NCBI GenBank assembly: GCA_005885555.1
Contig: VAWN01000025.1
Location: 1 to 64,000 of the forward strand
Length of the DNA stretch: 64,000 bases
DNA from: Actinomycetota bacterium
Lineage (GTDB): Bacteria > Actinomycetota > Actinomycetes > Mycobacteriales > Micromonosporaceae
Direction: 5' to 3'
Positions 43,187 to 52,099 of the stretch are shown piece by piece. Position 1 is the stretch's first letter. Each line of letters opens with the position of its first letter. The position numbers and the translations under genes are program-made. Under the pieces are notes generated by a model. That model was not told the DNA's origin, did no database searches, and saw only the letters and a program-made list of their open reading frames with translations.

Positions 43187-43774
43187 CAGCGACTCCGACG
43201 GTGTCGAGGGGTCTTGTTGGAAGAGGTGGTGGGCGCGCCCGCCTCACTGGTGTTCGCTGCGACGCGCCCCCATCACCGCCGTTCTAGGCGTAGGTGTCCA
43301 GCCTTCCGGTCGCCACCGATGTCACGTCCTGCATCTGGAGCGCCTGGACCGCTACCGACGCCTGCTGTGTCTGCCTGGCCGTCTGAGCCGCCACCGCAAG
43401 GCGGGTCAGGCTCTCCACGAGAGACGGGCCGCCCGATACGGAACCAACGTTCACAACCACCTCCGTGTCGAGAACCTTGCTTGGTCCATGCCGATCGGCA
43501 AGCGGGCGTGCTCGCGTAGGGAATCCGACTCCTGCACGGTGTGCTCTGGATCACGTGGGTGGCCAGGCGCTCGATGCCGCGGCCCGGTGCCGCCGGGGTT
43601 GCCCCTGGCGGCACCGTTATCCGGGCGTGTCATCCCCCGTTCGCAATGACACGCCCGTGGACCTCTCGGTGGCGCCACAAGCGCCGGTCGCCTTTGCGTC
43701 GGGTCGAGCATTCCGTACCGGCGTGGGAGGTACGTTGGAGATCCGTTAACGCCGCCCATTGTGGAGGAACAGCG
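43187..43774. other. Intergenic region upstream of the SARP gene, with a 12-bp inverted repeat
   Basis: About 590 bases without a supported gene. A perfect inverted repeat, CGGGCGTGTCAT (43622-43633) and ATGACACGCCCG (43646-43657), with a 12-base loop lies 118 bases before the SARP start. Arms of this length suggest an operator or a transcription-attenuating hairpin. The rest of the stretch shows no recognisable feature. Confidence 0.5.
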
Positions 43775-46573
43775 GTGGAGTTCCGTCTGCTCGGTCCGGT
43801 CGAGCTGCACACCTCCGCCGGTCCGGTCAAGCTGGGCACTCCACGCGAGCGCCATGTCGTCGCGGTGCTCGCCGCCGAGGCCGGCCGGACGGTACCGATC
43901 GGCACGCTGATCGACCGGGTGTGGGGGCCGGACGCCCCCGGAGGTGCACCGGCGACGCTGCGCGTCTACCTCGCACACATCCGCAAGGTACTCGACAAGG
44001 CGAACTCCGACGCCGGCCGGCCGGCCGCGCTGGTCCGCCGGCCCGGTGGCTACCTGCTCGACGTGGCCGCCGACCAGGTCGACCTGTGCCGGTTCCGCGT
44101 GCTGGTCGCCCGTGCCCGCGATCCCGGGTGCCCGGAGCACCGGCGGGCGGAGCTGCTGCGCGAGGCGCTGGACCTGGTGGCGGGTGAGCCGCTTGCCGAC
44201 CTGTCCGGCGAATGGGCGGACCGGGTCCGGCAGGCGTGGTCGCGCGAGCACGTCGAGGCAGCGCTCGGTTGTGCCCGGGTCCTGCTCGGCTCCGATCCCG
44301 GTGCCGCCGTCGTGCTGCTCGGCGGGCTGGCCGACCGGTATCCGCTCAACGAGTCCGTCGCCGCCGCGCTCATGCGGGCCCTGCACGCGGCCGGTCGCAG
44401 CGCCGAGGCACTGCAGCTGTACGCCGACGTGCGGGACCGGTTGGCCGATCAGCTCGGTATCGATCCAGGCGCGGAGCTCCAGGATGTGCACCGGCGAATC
44501 CTGCGCGGCGAACCGGTCATCCCACCCCGTCCGGTACCGTCGGCTGCCGGCGCCGTCCCGGCGCAACTGCCGGCCGACCCACCCGGGTTCGTCGGCCGCA
44601 CCGAGCACCTGGACGGGCTGGATGCCCTGCTCGCCGCGGCGGCCGACAGGACGACGACCCGGGTCGCGGCCATCGACGGTACCGCCGGGGTGGGCAAGAC
44701 CGCGCTCGCCCTGCACTGGGCGCACCGGGTCGCGGACCGGTTCCCCGACGGCCAGCTGTACCTGAACCTGCGCGGGTTCGACCCGGGCGGACAGGTCACC
44801 GACCCTGTCCGGGCGGTGCGGCTGTTGCTGGACGCGCTCGGGGTACCGCCGCGCCAGATCCCGACCGACCTGGACGCCCAGACCGCCCTGTACCGCAGCG
44901 TGGTCACCGGCCGGCGGATGCTCATCGTCCTGGACAACGCCCGCGACAGCGTCCAGGTGGAGCCCCTGCTGCCCGGCGCGCCCGGCTGCCTGGTCCTGGT
45001 CACCAGCCGCAACCGCCTGACCAGCCTGGTCGCCACCGCCGGCGCCCAGCCGCTACCCGTCGAGCTGCTCACCGACGCCGAGGCCCGGCAGCTGCTGAGC
45101 AGGCGGTTGGGTGACCGGGTCGCCGCCGAACCGGAAGCGACCGAGGAGATCGTCGTCCGGTGCGCCCGGCTGCCGCTCGCCTTGACCCTGGTCGCCGCGC
45201 ACGCCGCGCTGCGCCCGCGTACCCGGCTCGCGGTACTCGCCGAGCAGCTACGCGACACCCAGCACCGGTGGCAGACGCTGACCGGCGACTCTCCCACCGC
45301 CGACGTGCGTACCGTCTTCTCCTGGTCCTACCGGGCCCTCACTGCCGATGCGGCCCGGCTGTTCCGGCTGCTCGGCCGTCATCCCGGCCCGGATCTCACT
45401 GTCCCGGCGGCCGCCAGCCTCACCGCTTGGCCGCCCGCTGCGGTGCGGCCGCCGCTGGCCGAACTCACCCGCGCCAACCTGGTCGTCGAACACGTGCCCG
45501 GCCGGTACACGCTGCACGACCTGCTGCGCGCATACGCGGCCGACCTGTCCACGACGACCGACCCCTCCGACGGGGAGGCCACCGGCCGCATCCTCGACCA
45601 CTACGTGCACAGCGCCCACGCCGCCGACAACATGCTGTATCCCGCTGAAGACCCGCTCGTCCTCGCATCACCACGGCCCGGCGTCGTTCCGGAGACTCCG
45701 GCCGACAACGCCGCGGCTCTCGACTGGTTCACGGCAGAGCATGCCGTGCTCGTGGCGGCGGTCGAGCACGCCGCGGCCAACGGGTTGGCGGTGCCCGCCT
45801 GGCAGCTGGCCGGCAACCTGAGCATCTACCTGCACCGCCGCGGCCACTGGCACGACTGGCTTCGTACCGCGCGGGTCGCCGTGGACGCGACCGCACAGAC
45901 GGACGAACCGATCGGCCAGGCGCTGGCGAACCGCAACCTCGGGCGCGCCTACCTGCGGCTGGGTCGGTTCGACGAGGGCGAGCCGTACCTGAGCCGGGCC
46001 CTTGAGCTGACCACCCGGGTTGGTGAGCCGGTGGCGCAGGCGCACGTCCACTCCGTGCTGTCCTACCTGTGGCAGCGACGCGGTCAGTACCCGCAGGCGG
46101 TGGCGCACGCCGAGAATGCCCTGCGACTCTTCCGGGTGGGCGGCCACCTGCGGGGCCAGGCCGACATCCTCAACCAGATCGCCTGGTGCCAGACCGAACT
46201 GGGTGACTACCCGCAGGCGGTCTCCTGCTGCCAGCAGGCGCTGGCGCTGAACCAGCAGTTCGGCGACCCCCACGGGCGGGCCGCCACCTTGGACACGCTC
46301 GGGTACGCACACTCACATCTCGGCGAACACGGGCCCGCGCTGGCCTGCTACACGCAAGCTCTGGCGCTGGCCGCGGACATCGGCAACCGGTACTACGAGG
46401 CGGAGGTGCACAGCCACCTCGGCGACGCCCATCGCGCCCTCGGCGATACCGCGGCGGCCCTGGAGGCCTACCGGAGGGCCCTGGCCATCTTCGAAGACCT
46501 CGACCATCCCGACGCCGGCAGCGTCCGCGCCAAGCTGAACGAACTCGAACCGGTACCGACCGATCAGCCGTAG
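43775..46573 (+). CDS. SARP-type activator with NB-ARC and TPR domains (AfsR-like)
   Basis: 932 residues. Residues 1-95 are an OmpR-like winged helix (FRLLGPVELHTSAGPVKLGT, then LIDRVWGPDAP and TLRVYLAHIRKVL). Residues 100-245 are the bacterial transcriptional activator domain (YPLNESVAAALMRALHAAGR and following). A STAND NTPase has Walker A GTAGVGKTAL and Walker B RMLIVLDNA. The C-terminal third is TPR repeats. The GTG at 43775 is preceded by GGAGGA. This AfsR layout activates antibiotic genes. It stands alone between the NRPS and the aromatic cluster, so its target is unclear. Confidence 0.9.
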   Translation: MEFRLLGPVELHTSAGPVKLGTPRERHVVAVLAAEAGRTVPIGTLIDRVWGPDAPGGAPATLRVYLAHIRKVLDKANSDAGRPAALVRRPGGYLLDVAADQVDLCRFRVLVARARDPGCPEHRRAELLREALDLVAGEPLADLSGEWADRVRQAWSREHVEAALGCARVLLGSDPGAAVVLLGGLADRYPLNESVAAALMRALHAAGRSAEALQLYADVRDRLADQLGIDPGAELQDVHRRILRGEPVIPPRPVPSAAGAVPAQLPADPPGFVGRTEHLDGLDALLAAAADRTTTRVAAIDGTAGVGKTALALHWAHRVADRFPDGQLYLNLRGFDPGGQVTDPVRAVRLLLDALGVPPRQIPTDLDAQTALYRSVVTGRRMLIVLDNARDSVQVEPLLPGAPGCLVLVTSRNRLTSLVATAGAQPLPVELLTDAEARQLLSRRLGDRVAAEPEATEEIVVRCARLPLALTLVAAHAALRPRTRLAVLAEQLRDTQHRWQTLTGDSPTADVRTVFSWSYRALTADAARLFRLLGRHPGPDLTVPAAASLTAWPPAAVRPPLAELTRANLVVEHVPGRYTLHDLLRAYAADLSTTTDPSDGEATGRILDHYVHSAHAADNMLYPAEDPLVLASPRPGVVPETPADNAAALDWFTAEHAVLVAAVEHAAANGLAVPAWQLAGNLSIYLHRRGHWHDWLRTARVAVDATAQTDEPIGQALANRNLGRAYLRLGRFDEGEPYLSRALELTTRVGEPVAQAHVHSVLSYLWQRRGQYPQAVAHAENALRLFRVGGHLRGQADILNQIAWCQTELGDYPQAVSCCQQALALNQQFGDPHGRAATLDTLGYAHSHLGEHGPALACYTQALALAADIGNRYYEAEVHSHLGDAHRALGDTAAALEAYRRALAIFEDLDHPDAGSVRAKLNELEPVPTDQP

Positions 46574-46755
46574 AACCCGTGGGCTGGCGGGGACTGGGGA
46601 TTCCCCCGAAGCCGGCCGGTCGGTGTCGGTGCTTCGCTTGTTCCCGGTCGCGTCCACCCGTGGCGCGACGGACTGCGAATTGTCCCTGATCTGTCTGCCG
46701 TATGGCTGGTTGACGCCGTTTCACGCCGGAGGGGAGTGGGTTAGCGTGACCCTGA

Positions 46756-48069
46756 TTCACCAGGTCGAGAACAGCGATAGGCAGAGCCGATCGACACTCG
46801 TCCGGTCTCCGGGGCCCCACCGAGTCGTACCCGGAGCAGGTGAACACTTGCACGCCGGACAGCGACAGCAACATCGTGGATCCGGCGGTCAGCCCCCGGC
46901 ACCCGGGTGCCGCGTTCATGGAACTGCAGTTCTACCCGCCGGGCTTCGTGCAGCAGTTCACCGGATTCACTTGCGACGCGACGCGCTGATGCGTCGCATT
47001 GACGATCGACAGCCTCTCCCTGGATCCGGTCAACGGCCGGTCGCTCAACCCGACCTGCCAGTCGCAGATTCTCGGTGGGCTCGAGTACGTCAACTTCGCC
47101 TACCTGACGAAGTCCGGCGTTCCGCAGGGGCCACCCGACCCGCTGCACTTCCAGTTCATCGGGTCCGGCCAGCCCGATCCGACGAAGGTGTTGTTCCTCA
47201 ACCCCGGCGACCAGGCCAGGGTGACCATGCACGACACCGCGCAGGGGCTGCTGGCGCAGGTGGACGACCTGACGACCGGCGAGTCCGGCTCGATGACGGC
47301 CAGCGCCGCCAACGGGTTCGGGCAGATCAAGTTCGCGCCCGGTACCGGTACGACGCAATGCAAGGCGCTGCCCTACGACTTCCACCCGATGTACTCCACG
47401 TCCAGCCCGCAGACCCGCGTACCGTGGACGGCACACAGCTACAACGTCGCGTTCTCCGACGAGATCGGGCACTTCGACTTCTGCACGAAGATCGACGTGA
47501 ACACCGGTAGCTGCTCCGGTCTGGAAGGCGTCCCCGGCGACCAGGAACCGGCCGACGGTGATGACAACGCCTGCTTCGGCGCCGCGCAGTCGCTGGCCTT
47601 GCCGGTGACCGGCTGCCTCGACACCAACGCCGGCTTCGACGGCCCGTCGTACCAACCGGTGTGGCCCGACGGCGACACGGTGCACCACCCGACCGCGGTG
47701 CTGTTCTCCAGCCCGCGTACCGGCGCCGGCTACACGGTGCCGTACCAGCAGGCGGCCTTCGAGGCCGACCTGCCGCGGATCGAGACGGCCGACTTCGGCG
47801 GCTCGTGCAACCAGGTGACCGGGGCCGGCTGCACGAAGATACCGATCACCGACGACAAGCAGCCGGCCGCGTTCTACCCTTACTACTCAACGGTTTCGAC
47901 CGGGGCCGGGTGCCGGTGGGGGATCGGCTCCACACTGCCGAACACGATCAGCGACTTCGGCCGCAACAACCAGGTCGGTGACCTGCTGGCGCTGACGTAC
48001 ACCAACGGACACGGCACGGTCAGCGTCATCGAGGACTATCGCAACATCATGTCCAACGTGCCCTGCTGA
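46756..48069 (+). pseudogene. Secreted hypothetical protein with in-frame stop and lost signal peptide
   Basis: One frame reads GPTESYPEQVNTCTPDSDSN, then MELQFYPPGFVQQFTGFTCD, then ATR, then TGA (46987-46989), then CVALTIDSLSLDPVNG and on to the end, 356 further codons. The stop sits where Trp is expected (TGG to TGA), since C-D-x-T-x-W-C-x-A-L looks like one continuous motif. The upstream end meets stops at 46747 and 46753 before any signal peptide. Many Cys pairs and an Asn/Pro-rich texture suggest an extracellular protein. A TTG at 46999 could restart translation, but without secretion signal. Family name not recognised. Confidence 0.65.
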
Positions 48070-48080
48070 AAGGGATTCCT

Positions 48081-48112
48081 GGTCGGGGTCCGGTGTCGGC
48101 CGGGCCCCGACC
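48081..48112 (+). terminator. Intrinsic terminator hairpin
   Basis: GGTCGGGGTCC (48081-48091) pairs with GGGCCCCGACC (48102-48112) through eleven positions with one wobble, around a ten-base loop. It starts 12 bases after the preceding stop codon and insulates the region upstream from the regulators that follow. Confidence 0.7.
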
Positions 48113-48255
48113 GGCTCTGCTCCCCGGCGGATGGCGGAAACCCGCCCACGTCGCGATCCCGCCACCGGTAACCGGTTTCGGGCCCCGTGGCGGCCGGGCA
48201 CTCCTTACTTCGCCGCTTCGGCGCGTGGGTTGCTCAGTGGGGGGTGGGAAAGGCA

Positions 48256-49077
48256 GTGAACGACGTCGACCTGGACGACTCGCTCCAGGCCATCACCGAC
48301 ATCGCGCGGGACCGGGCGCCGGACGCGCGGGCGGCGGTGGATCGGCTCGTCCGCGCGGTCCGCCACGGTGGTACGGGGCCGGACGCGATCGCGTGGACCA
48401 CCGCCCGCTGCACCGCTCTCGTGCAGACCCTCCTGCTCGGCGGCCCGCCGCCGGACGACCTGGCGGCGCAGCTGGCCGTCGTCGGTATCGACCCCGACCG
48501 CGAGTACTTGGCATTCCGCGCCCGCCCGGGGCGAGGCAACCATAGCGGGTACCGGTTGCCGGACGGATTCGCCGTGCCCATAGGTGGCGACCTCGCCGGC
48601 TTCGTCAGCACGCCGCCGGGGCGCCTGGGCGGACTCCTGGTGGGACTCGGCCCCGCGCGTACCCCGCTGCGGCTCGCGGAGTCCTTCCACCTGGCCACCC
48701 GGGCGCTGGACACGATCGAGGCGTTCGGGCTGCGCGGGGTGCACAGCTTCGAGGCGCTCGGGCTGCGGCCGGCCGTGCTCGCCGATCCCGACGTGCAGAG
48801 CAGCCTGCGGCACCGGTACCTGGACCGGCTCGGCGGCCACGACGCGGTACCCGAACTGCTGTCCACGCTTCGCCTGTACTTCGCCTGCGGTATGCGGGTG
48901 GACCGCACAGCCGAGCGGATGTCGTTGCACCGCAACACCTTGCGGCACCGGATCGCCCGGTTCGAGAAGCTGACCGGCGCGAGTCTGCGCGACCCGCTGG
49001 TGGCCATGGAGGTGTGGTGGACGCTGCAGACCACCGGGCGCCGTGCCGCCCGTCCGGTCCGCGCTCTGGTGGCATGA
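48256..49077 (+). CDS. PucR-type helix-turn-helix regulator, shortened N-terminus
   Basis: About 273 residues. The C-terminal end has the PucR/CdaR DNA-binding helix pair, RTAERMSLHRNTLRHRIARF, preceded by TLRLYFACGMRVD. The central part (GIDPDREYLAFRARPG; LATRALDTIEAFGLRGVHSF) is the GGDEF-like sensor fold of this family. It is about 100 residues shorter at the N-terminus than the paralogue that follows, lacking its first helical domain. Starts at 48187, 48244 and 48256 are all open; GTG 48256 has GGGAAAGG just upstream. ATGA overlap with the next gene shows coupling. Confidence 0.72.
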   Translation: MNDVDLDDSLQAITDIARDRAPDARAAVDRLVRAVRHGGTGPDAIAWTTARCTALVQTLLLGGPPPDDLAAQLAVVGIDPDREYLAFRARPGRGNHSGYRLPDGFAVPIGGDLAGFVSTPPGRLGGLLVGLGPARTPLRLAESFHLATRALDTIEAFGLRGVHSFEALGLRPAVLADPDVQSSLRHRYLDRLGGHDAVPELLSTLRLYFACGMRVDRTAERMSLHRNTLRHRIARFEKLTGASLRDPLVAMEVWWTLQTTGRRAARPVRALVA

Positions 49078-50153
49078 CCACGATGCTCCTGCCCGCTCGG
49101 CGCGCGTTGCGCAGTCGGCTCCTCGCCGCGATCGCCGAGCGGGTTCCGTCCCTGCGGCGCGGCCGGGCCACCGTCGGGAACGTCGACTGGCTGTTCGAGT
49201 TGCTGGTGCACGCGTTGGGGAACGGCGGCCTGAGCCTCCACGCCGCACCGGACCTCGCCCGCGCCGGTGCCGCCTGGGCACGCCTGCGGTGCGCGCGGGA
49301 CGATCTGCTCGCCGCGTACCGCACCGTGGTGGATGTGCTCGTCGACTTCGCCGGGGAGACCGGCAACGACCCGCAGGAGATCCGGGACACCGTCGAACTG
49401 GTCCTGACCGTGTGCGCGGCAATGGCGGCGGGGCTCGCCTGCGGGTACCACGGTGTGGCGGACGGGCGTCTGCAGCAGGCCGAGTTCGTCCGTGACGTGC
49501 TGTCCGGCACGCTGCGCCGGAATGACCTGGCCGCCCGCGCGGTCACCGTCGGCGTCGACCCCGCACCGGAGTACCGCGCGTTCCGGGCCCGACCGGCACC
49601 GGGTACCGGTACCGAGGAACTGGCGCAGGCGTGCGGATTCGCCGCCGGCCGGACGGTCACCGGTGGAGTGTGTGCCTGGATCAGCGGGGACCTGGTGGGT
49701 TTTCTCGCCGAACCACCCGACGGGCCGGTACCGGGAGTGTGCGGCCTCGGCCCGCCCCGCCCCTTGGACGACCTGGCCGAATCCTACCGCCTGGCGTCGC
49801 GCGCGCTGGACACGGCCGGGCGGTGCGGGCTCACCGGCGTCGTCGAGTTCGACCGCCTCGGTCTGCTGCCCGCCGTGCGGACCGACCGGGCGGTGGGCGA
49901 GGCGCTGTGCCGGCGCTACCTGGCCCCGTTGGGCGACTCACCCGCGGCCGAGGAGGTGGTGCAGACTCTGCGCGCGTACCTCGCGCACGGCATGAACGCC
50001 GGCCGCACCGCGGTGCGGATGTTCGTGCACCCCAACACGATCCGGTACCGCATCGGCCGGTTCGAGGAACTGGCCGGGGTGAGCCTGCACGACGACCCGG
50101 TGGCCATGTTCGAGGTGCTGTGGGCGCTGGAGTACCGCCGGCTGAACGGGTGA
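49074..50153 (+). CDS. PucR-type helix-turn-helix regulator
   Basis: 359 residues. An N-terminal helical RsbT-coantagonist-like region (VDWLFELLVHALGNGGLSLH) is followed by the sensor fold (GVDPAPEYRAFRARP; SYRLASRALDTAGRCGLTGV) and the C-terminal DNA-binding helices RTAVRMFVHPNTIRYRIGRF. It is a paralogue of the preceding gene; the two share the same block order and are translationally coupled. Both precede the aromatic PKS genes and may be pathway regulators, though family members often control catabolism. Confidence 0.82.
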   Translation: MTTMLLPARRALRSRLLAAIAERVPSLRRGRATVGNVDWLFELLVHALGNGGLSLHAAPDLARAGAAWARLRCARDDLLAAYRTVVDVLVDFAGETGNDPQEIRDTVELVLTVCAAMAAGLACGYHGVADGRLQQAEFVRDVLSGTLRRNDLAARAVTVGVDPAPEYRAFRARPAPGTGTEELAQACGFAAGRTVTGGVCAWISGDLVGFLAEPPDGPVPGVCGLGPPRPLDDLAESYRLASRALDTAGRCGLTGVVEFDRLGLLPAVRTDRAVGEALCRRYLAPLGDSPAAEEVVQTLRAYLAHGMNAGRTAVRMFVHPNTIRYRIGRFEELAGVSLHDDPVAMFEVLWALEYRRLNG

Positions 50154-50250
50154 GCCGAAACCGGCACAGCACAATTTGCCGATGTCTGCCGCGGTATCGC
50201 GTGTCACCATTGCGTTACTCCGCACTCGGGTACCGGACGAGGTGGGAGAC

Positions 50251-51207
50251 ATGCTGGAGCAGTTCGGGTTCACCGATACGGAGGAGAACCTGTACCTGCT
50301 TCTCCTGGAGGCACCGGAACTCGCCATCGACGATCTCGCGTCTGCGGTGCAGGGTCCCGCCGTGAGCGTCCGGCCCATGCTGGACCGGCTCGCCGCGGCG
50401 GGACTGGTGCACCGGCGGCCCGGCCGGCCGGTGCGCTACAGCGCGGTCGACCCGGACGCCGCACTGGCGCCGTTGATCGCCGCACGCCGGCAGCAGGTCG
50501 ACTATCTGCGTACCGTGGCCCGCCGGCTCGGCCGGCAGTACCGGGCGATGCGCTCGCGGCGCGATCCGCTGGATCTGGTCGAGGTGGTCGTCGGGGCGCC
50601 GGGCTACGCCGAATGCCTGAGCCAGCTGCGCACTCTGGCAAAGAGTGAGCTGCGCGGGATGGACAAGCCGCCGTACGCCGGTGCCGACGACGTGCGTCCG
50701 GTGAACGGGGTGCGGGTGCGCAGCATCTACGACCGTGCGGCCCTCGACGCGCCGGACATCGTCGAGCGCATCCTGGACGGCCGGGCCGGGTGCGACGGGC
50801 AGGTGCGGGTGATCGGCGAGGCACCGTTCCACCTGCGGGTGGCCGACGACCGCCGGGCGGTGCTGGCGCTGCCCGGCCCGTCGGCGGCGGCACCGGCCGG
50901 TGCTCTGGTGGTGCATCCGTCGCCGTTGCTGGAGGGGATGCTCAGCCTGTTCGAGACGCTCTGGCGGTACGCCGTCCCGCTGCGCGCGGACGACGTGGCG
51001 GCCGGTGGCCGGACCGACCGGCCGACGCCGATGCAGGCGCTCATGCTGCCGCTCATGGCGGCCGGCATGACCGACGAGGCGGTGGCCCGGCACCTGTCGG
51101 TGAGCCTGCGCACGGTACAGCGCCAGACCCGCACCATGCTGGACCGCCTCGGGGCGAAGACCCGGTTCCAGGCCGCACTCCACGCCCGCAACAGAGGTTG
51201 GCTCTGA
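50251..51207 (+). CDS. LuxR-family regulator with TrmB-like N-terminal HTH
   Basis: 318 residues from ATG 50251 (GGTGGGAG upstream). Residues 1-70 are a TrmB-type winged helix (MLEQFGFTDTEENLYLLLLE, DRLAAAGLVHRRPGRPVRYS). A middle region carries IYDRAALDAPD. The C-terminal end is a LuxR/GerE helix-turn-helix (AAGMTDEAVARHLSVSLRTV followed by QRQTRTMLDRLGA). This double-HTH layout is common in actinobacteria. An earlier ATG at 50182 is open but lacks support. It lies just before the ketoreductase, pointing at it, so it may regulate the aromatic cluster. Confidence 0.82.
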   Translation: MLEQFGFTDTEENLYLLLLEAPELAIDDLASAVQGPAVSVRPMLDRLAAAGLVHRRPGRPVRYSAVDPDAALAPLIAARRQQVDYLRTVARRLGRQYRAMRSRRDPLDLVEVVVGAPGYAECLSQLRTLAKSELRGMDKPPYAGADDVRPVNGVRVRSIYDRAALDAPDIVERILDGRAGCDGQVRVIGEAPFHLRVADDRRAVLALPGPSAAAPAGALVVHPSPLLEGMLSLFETLWRYAVPLRADDVAAGGRTDRPTPMQALMLPLMAAGMTDEAVARHLSVSLRTVQRQTRTMLDRLGAKTRFQAALHARNRGWL

Positions 51208-51257
51208 CGTCGTACCGCGGACCAACTCCACGGCGTCGACTTTGTTCAACCGTCCAT

Positions 51258-51286
51258 TGTCGACAGTTGGCGGCGCCGGATAGCTT
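51258..51286 (+). promoter_or_regulatory. Promoter of the ketoreductase gene, probably leaderless
   Basis: TTGTCG (51258-51263) and TAGCTT (51281-51286) are separated by 17 bases. The ATG is at 51293, six bases past the -10, and no Shine-Dalgarno sequence lies before it. Transcription should therefore begin at or next to the start codon, giving a leaderless mRNA. Confidence 0.5.
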
Positions 51287-51292
51287 CGGCTG

Positions 51293-52084
51293 ATGGAGAC
51301 TCCACTCACCGGCACGGTCGCCCTGGTAACCGGAGGAACCCGCGGTATCGGGCAGGCGTGCGCCACGCAGCTCGGCCAGCTCGGCGCATCCGTACTCATC
51401 ACCGGTACGTCGGCGGAGAGTGTCGACACCGGCGTGCGGGCGCTCAAGGACTCCGGGCTGCCCCGCGCCAGCGGATACGTCGTCGACGTGCGGGACCAGG
51501 CGAGCATCGACGCGCTGTTCGACGGCGCCATCGGCGAGTTCGGCCGCATCGACATCCTGGTCAACAACGCCGGTGTGGGGGGCGGCGGAGCCACCCACGA
51601 GCTGCCGTACGAGGCGTGGGAACGGCTCATCGACATCAACCTCAACGGCGTGTTCCGGGTGACCCGCAGCTGGTTGCAGCGCTCGGGTGCACGCGAACGC
51701 GGCTGGGGGCGGATCGTCAACATCGCCTCCACCGGCGGAAAGCAGGGCGTGCAACTGGCCGTGGCCTACACCGCGAGCAAGCACGGTGTGGTCGGCCTGT
51801 CCAAGTCGCTGGCCATCGAACTCGCGCCGCACGGCATCACCGTCAACGCGGTCTGCCCCGGCTTCGTCGACACCGAGTTGTCCGCCGGGGCCCGGGCGCG
51901 GTACGCCAAGGCCTGGGGGGTAACCCCCGAAGACGTGCTGGAGCGGCAGAACAAGCGGTTCCCGCTCGGTCGGCACGTGCGGCCGGACGAGGTCGCGCGG
52001 CTGGTCGGTTTCCTCGCCGTGCCGGATGCCGAAGCCATCACCGGGCAGGCGATGAACGTCTGCGGCGGGCTCGGCCAGTACTGA
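51293..52084 (+). CDS. Aromatic polyketide ketoreductase (ActIII-like)
   Basis: 263 residues, SDR family. VTGGTRGIGQA (NADPH motif), NNAGVGGGGATHELPYEAWE (the GGG stretch is typical of C9 ketoreductases), NIASTGGKQGV with catalytic Ser, YTASKHGVVG with Tyr/Lys, NAVCPGFVDTE, and the C-terminal NVCGGLGQY, which corresponds to the ending of ActIII. It should reduce the C9 carbonyl of the nascent poly-beta-keto chain on the ACP and so direct first-ring closure. Convergent with the SDR gene 15 bases downstream. Confidence 0.9.
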   Translation: METPLTGTVALVTGGTRGIGQACATQLGQLGASVLITGTSAESVDTGVRALKDSGLPRASGYVVDVRDQASIDALFDGAIGEFGRIDILVNNAGVGGGGATHELPYEAWERLIDINLNGVFRVTRSWLQRSGARERGWGRIVNIASTGGKQGVQLAVAYTASKHGVVGLSKSLAIELAPHGITVNAVCPGFVDTELSAGARARYAKAWGVTPEDVLERQNKRFPLGRHVRPDEVARLVGFLAVPDAEAITGQAMNVCGGLGQY

Positions 52085-52099
52085 CTACCTGCCATCCGC

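Noticed and set aside
49074-50153. Tandem PucR genes considered as purine-catabolism regulators
   Set aside because: No purine genes are near; the family name reflects the domain only, so no specific role is given.
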